Below, one piece after another: positions 61,180 through 64,000 of a DNA stretch of 64,000 bases. Made by a program: the position numbers and the translations under genes. Source of the DNA: Mesocentrotus franciscanus (Eukaryota > Echinodermata > Echinoidea > Camarodonta > Strongylocentrotidae); assembly GCA_037976565.1 (NCBI GenBank), contig CP137679.1, positions 7,113,973 through 7,177,972 of the forward strand. The letters run 5' to 3'. Below the pieces are notes generated by a model. The model did not search any database. It was not told the DNA's origin and worked only from the letters and a program-made list of their open reading frames with translations. The stretch's first letter is position 1, and every line of letters starts with the position of its first letter.

Positions 61180-62124
61180 TTTTGTTGTTTTTCTTGCACT
61201 GCGCAAAAAGTGATTAAAAATAACAAGTCTCCAATTATTATGTCAAGATCAGATAAATTTATGCCTTTCTCTTACGATTTACAAATGCCAATGTTGGCCA
61301 AACATGCATGAACATATACAGGGTTAAACTTACAACGATAAAGCACGTATTGTGTCACGTATTTGCTACGTAAATTGACCTAGCAAGCAACCCTTTTCCG
61401 GCTTTCTGATCCCGATATCATTTACACGTAGATTCTACGTTGTCTTCTCTCTCAACTCTAGCGCATTCGGAACCGACATTCGACATTAGTTAACCTAATT
61501 ATACGATAAATCTCGATCTACAGTCTAAAATATGATACCTGATAAGAACTAATAATATTAGAGCATGTACAAAATTATGTTTTCATTTTATTCAGAGGAT
61601 GAGAAATGAAGATTTAGCGAGATTCTACTTACAGTTAAATCAAGATGATACCGACACAAATACAAAGCGGGCTCGTTCTATTCAATTCAACGTGTATGTA
61701 ACGCCAGGGTTCATTGAATTATAAAACGGGATATAAGCTCACTAAAGTCGTAACTATTTGTGCAATTATATAAACAAATGGAATATTCTGGAGGAAACAT
61801 ATTGGAAATAATTATTATGATTATATTCACACGAATTGACTATTGCAAAATATGAAGGGATAATTTGAATGTCTAGTCAAGAAACCATTCACACCCCTAT
61901 ATCACATAATGGTATCTTCTATACTAAATAGCAATTTATTTCAGTCCCACTCATTCGATTAGCTGCTAGTACTGTAATCTGTATACGTCGACAGTATAAC
62001 ACATAGGTCATGTCATTATTGCCATTGCATGGTAATGTTGGTAACTTAACCTGCCTGAAATTGCTGCATTAAAACTGCAATATTACAAAATTTTGACTAA
62101 ATTTTAACCTTTGTTAAGTTTGTT
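61180..62124. promoter_or_regulatory. DDX39B / acidic gene divergent intergenic region
   Basis: This AT-rich interval lies between two divergent start codons and presumably holds both promoters and 5' UTRs. No repeat or convincing core-promoter motif was recognised. Confidence 0.4.
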
Positions 62125-62721
62125 ATGGCTAATGGAGAAATGAACCACCCCGAGCCTTTGGATTTGGAACGACATGCGGGCAATGAAGAAGAGCAAGAGG
62201 AGGAAGAAAATCAAGAAAACATTGACAGTGTGAGTGTCGGTGAAGAGGAAAACAATGTCGATATGTCAACATCAGAGCAAGATGAACTTCTTGAAGTTGA
62301 AGATATTTCAGAGCAAGGTAGTTTTAACACGTAACATGTAATCGTAATGTAACATGTATCATGCTAAATGGCATACTAAAGAAAGTAATGGCATACTAGT
62401 CTAGTATGTATTGTAATTTGTAATATTATTAATATTATTAATATTATGCTTCATAATCATATTCTGTGGCAGTGCAGTGCAGTGAACTCCAATTTATTTG
62501 TTCTGCCTTCTGGGCCTGGGCTGGGGTATTAACTATTATCATATTTGTGCAATATTATTAATGTGACACTTGTATTTGTAAAGTTGTATGTGCATGTGCA
62601 ATATGTTGTCATATTTCCTTTTTTTAAAATTCCAATTTCAGTGGAAGAATATCATAGAACTTTGAAGAAATGTTTCCTGAAGGCTGAAAAGGATTGCTCT
62701 TCAAATGCTATATATTTCTAG
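62125..62721 (+). CDS. Unrecognised acidic small protein, two exons
   Basis: Exon 62125-62317 encodes a start MANGEMNHPEP followed by a strongly Glu/Asp-rich stretch. It ends at a GTAGTT donor in phase 1. An acceptor at 62640-62641 after a pyrimidine-rich tract joins in phase to EEYHRTLKKCFLKAEKDC and a TAG at 62719, giving 90 residues. I do not recognise a family. The gene diverges from DDX39B across about 945 bp, consistent with a shared promoter region. The real gene may continue differently: the second exon has no good internal donor and could be wrong. An ORF with Cys-containing sequence at 63731-63838 could be a later exon, but I could not join it. Confidence 0.42.
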
Positions 62722-64000
62722 ACCCTATATTATAGACCCTACTACTATTAGCTTATATAAAATTAGTAATAGCCTATATTCAAAATTTGAAGATCAATCT
62801 TCTTCACTTGCTTCCAGATACTTTCGTTCACAGTGTAATCGCATCATTTTTTGCATGAAAGGAACACACAGAAAGTAATAATAATTAATATCTAACGAAC
62901 GTAATTATTAACTTTAAGATAGGCCAAGAGCCAAAGTGAAACTGGAAATGGAATATGTAGTAATCGCAAGGTTTGTGCTTAAAACATTTCCCATTGTGCC
63001 TGCACATAAATTCTGAAAAAATTATTGAATCAGTGTGTGAATATTATATTTTCATTATAATTTTAGAGATCCATTTTGAATATCTAAAATTTGTAATTCT
63101 ATTCAATATACTCACATTTATATTTGTGACATCAAACCATGGATTTGATAGCAGTTTTCATGAACACCAACTTGCCTAGACAAAAACAACTGCCTGGTAT
63201 GGGGCTAGGGAGTTCTTTAATAAAACTAACACTTGTCATTTTGTTGTCAACCTTCACCATAAAATGTACACACACGGTAACCCTTGCACTTGCCGTACGC
63301 ACAATGGGGGATGAACTAGCTGATTATAAAAATAATGTCGAAGATCATTGTAAAACATAAAAATATAATGTTTTACTCAGTTTCAACTAATCTGTCCGTT
63401 TCTTGAGGCTACTGCACACGGTGAGATCAGCAATCACACATAAACTGCATTGCGTAACCTCCCCTCACTATACGTATGGCGTACGATGTGTATGTACATT
63501 TTTTACTTCAGTCTCTTTATGGAGGCGATTAGTGGGGCCAGTCGTGGTCTCAATAGAACAACGATTGATATCAGAGACTGAAGCTTTCAGTCTAGTAAAA
63601 CTAGCCATGCACTTGAAGTCGCCATTTTGGCAAATATGACCTCTAAAACGGATTCTAGTTCCAGGTCACTTTTCCCTGAATAATTTTTCTATGGGAATCC
63701 AATAACCATACATGTGTGAGCCTATCTGCAGACATCACTTGTTATGTAGAAGAAAAGTGTGGTGGACAATCTGAGAATTTGAAGTTGGAAATAGAACTCT
63801 TTTTGCCACTTAAGGAAAAAAATGATGATGGAACTTCAAGCCTCAACCTTTTTTTTTTGGGGGAGGGGGTTACCAGTTTGCTGGGCTCAAAAGGAAAAAA
63901 AAAAACCTTTTAATTGAGTAGACTATCTGCCATGTATACCTACTCAGTATCACCCTACCATACTCTTTGCCTACTACCTTAAATTAACACAGAAACAAAT
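62722..64000. other. 3' end of window, no supported gene
   Basis: Short ORFs only. The frame 63716-63838 (ITCYVEEKCGGQSENLKLEI) after a CTGCAG could be an exon, but no phased partner was found. Confidence 0.3.

Noticed and set aside
63716..63913. Separate gene with ITCYVEEKCGG
   Set aside because: No ATG with good context beyond the ORF start, no phased neighbouring exon, and the frame ends in low-complexity sequence.

Overview
The window is nuclear DNA of a multicellular animal. It is AT-rich, with compact spliced exons (14-277 nt), long introns, GT-AG junctions, microsatellites and many non-autonomous transposons. Family content (deuterostome C1orf21-like gene, tRNA SINEs with a CTATATAAAT-ATT tail, marine-invertebrate repeats carrying TGACCTTTGACCTTGAC) best fits an echinoderm, most likely a sea urchin. 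That assignment is inference.

Four genes can be reconstructed exon by exon with consistent reading phase, plus one tentative gene. (1) 1990-9675, +: a complete five-exon C1orf21-like gene (128 aa, predicted N-myristoylated). (2) About 20.3-40.0 kb, -: INTS5, Integrator complex subunit 5, 18 phased exons giving about 901 residues; the extreme C-terminus is unresolved. (3) 40378-45645, +: PTGES2 (399 aa), complete in five exons. (4) 51595-61179, -: DDX39B/UAP56 RNA helicase (429 aa), complete in nine exons. (5) 62125-62721, +: an unrecognised acidic small protein.

INTS5 and PTGES2 are head-to-head with 370 bp between start codons, so they probably share a promoter. PTGES2 and DDX39B converge. 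DDX39B and the acidic gene diverge across about 945 bp. INTS5 (snRNA 3' processing, transcription attenuation) and DDX39B (splicing, mRNA export) are both nuclear RNA-processing factors. No operon-like logic is implied.

The non-coding part is a nested transposon landscape. Three hAT-like elements have exact 8-bp target duplications. A Tc1/mariner-like MITE has TA flanks. A 410-bp MITE sits inside another element. Several families share TTAA flanks and a terminus starting AGG. There are tRNA SINEs, LINE fragments, a possible LTR, and a ~600-bp palindromic array.

The most interesting observations are: a near-identical, phase-matched second copy of an INTS5 exon (candidate mutually exclusive exon); re-duplication of exon ends with their 5' splice sites inside adjacent microsatellites in two genes; one repeat family in the same orientation just downstream of exon 1 in both INTS5 and DDX39B; repeats carrying perfect DR1 nuclear-receptor motifs inside introns; and an inverted pair of hAT copies within one INTS5 transcript.
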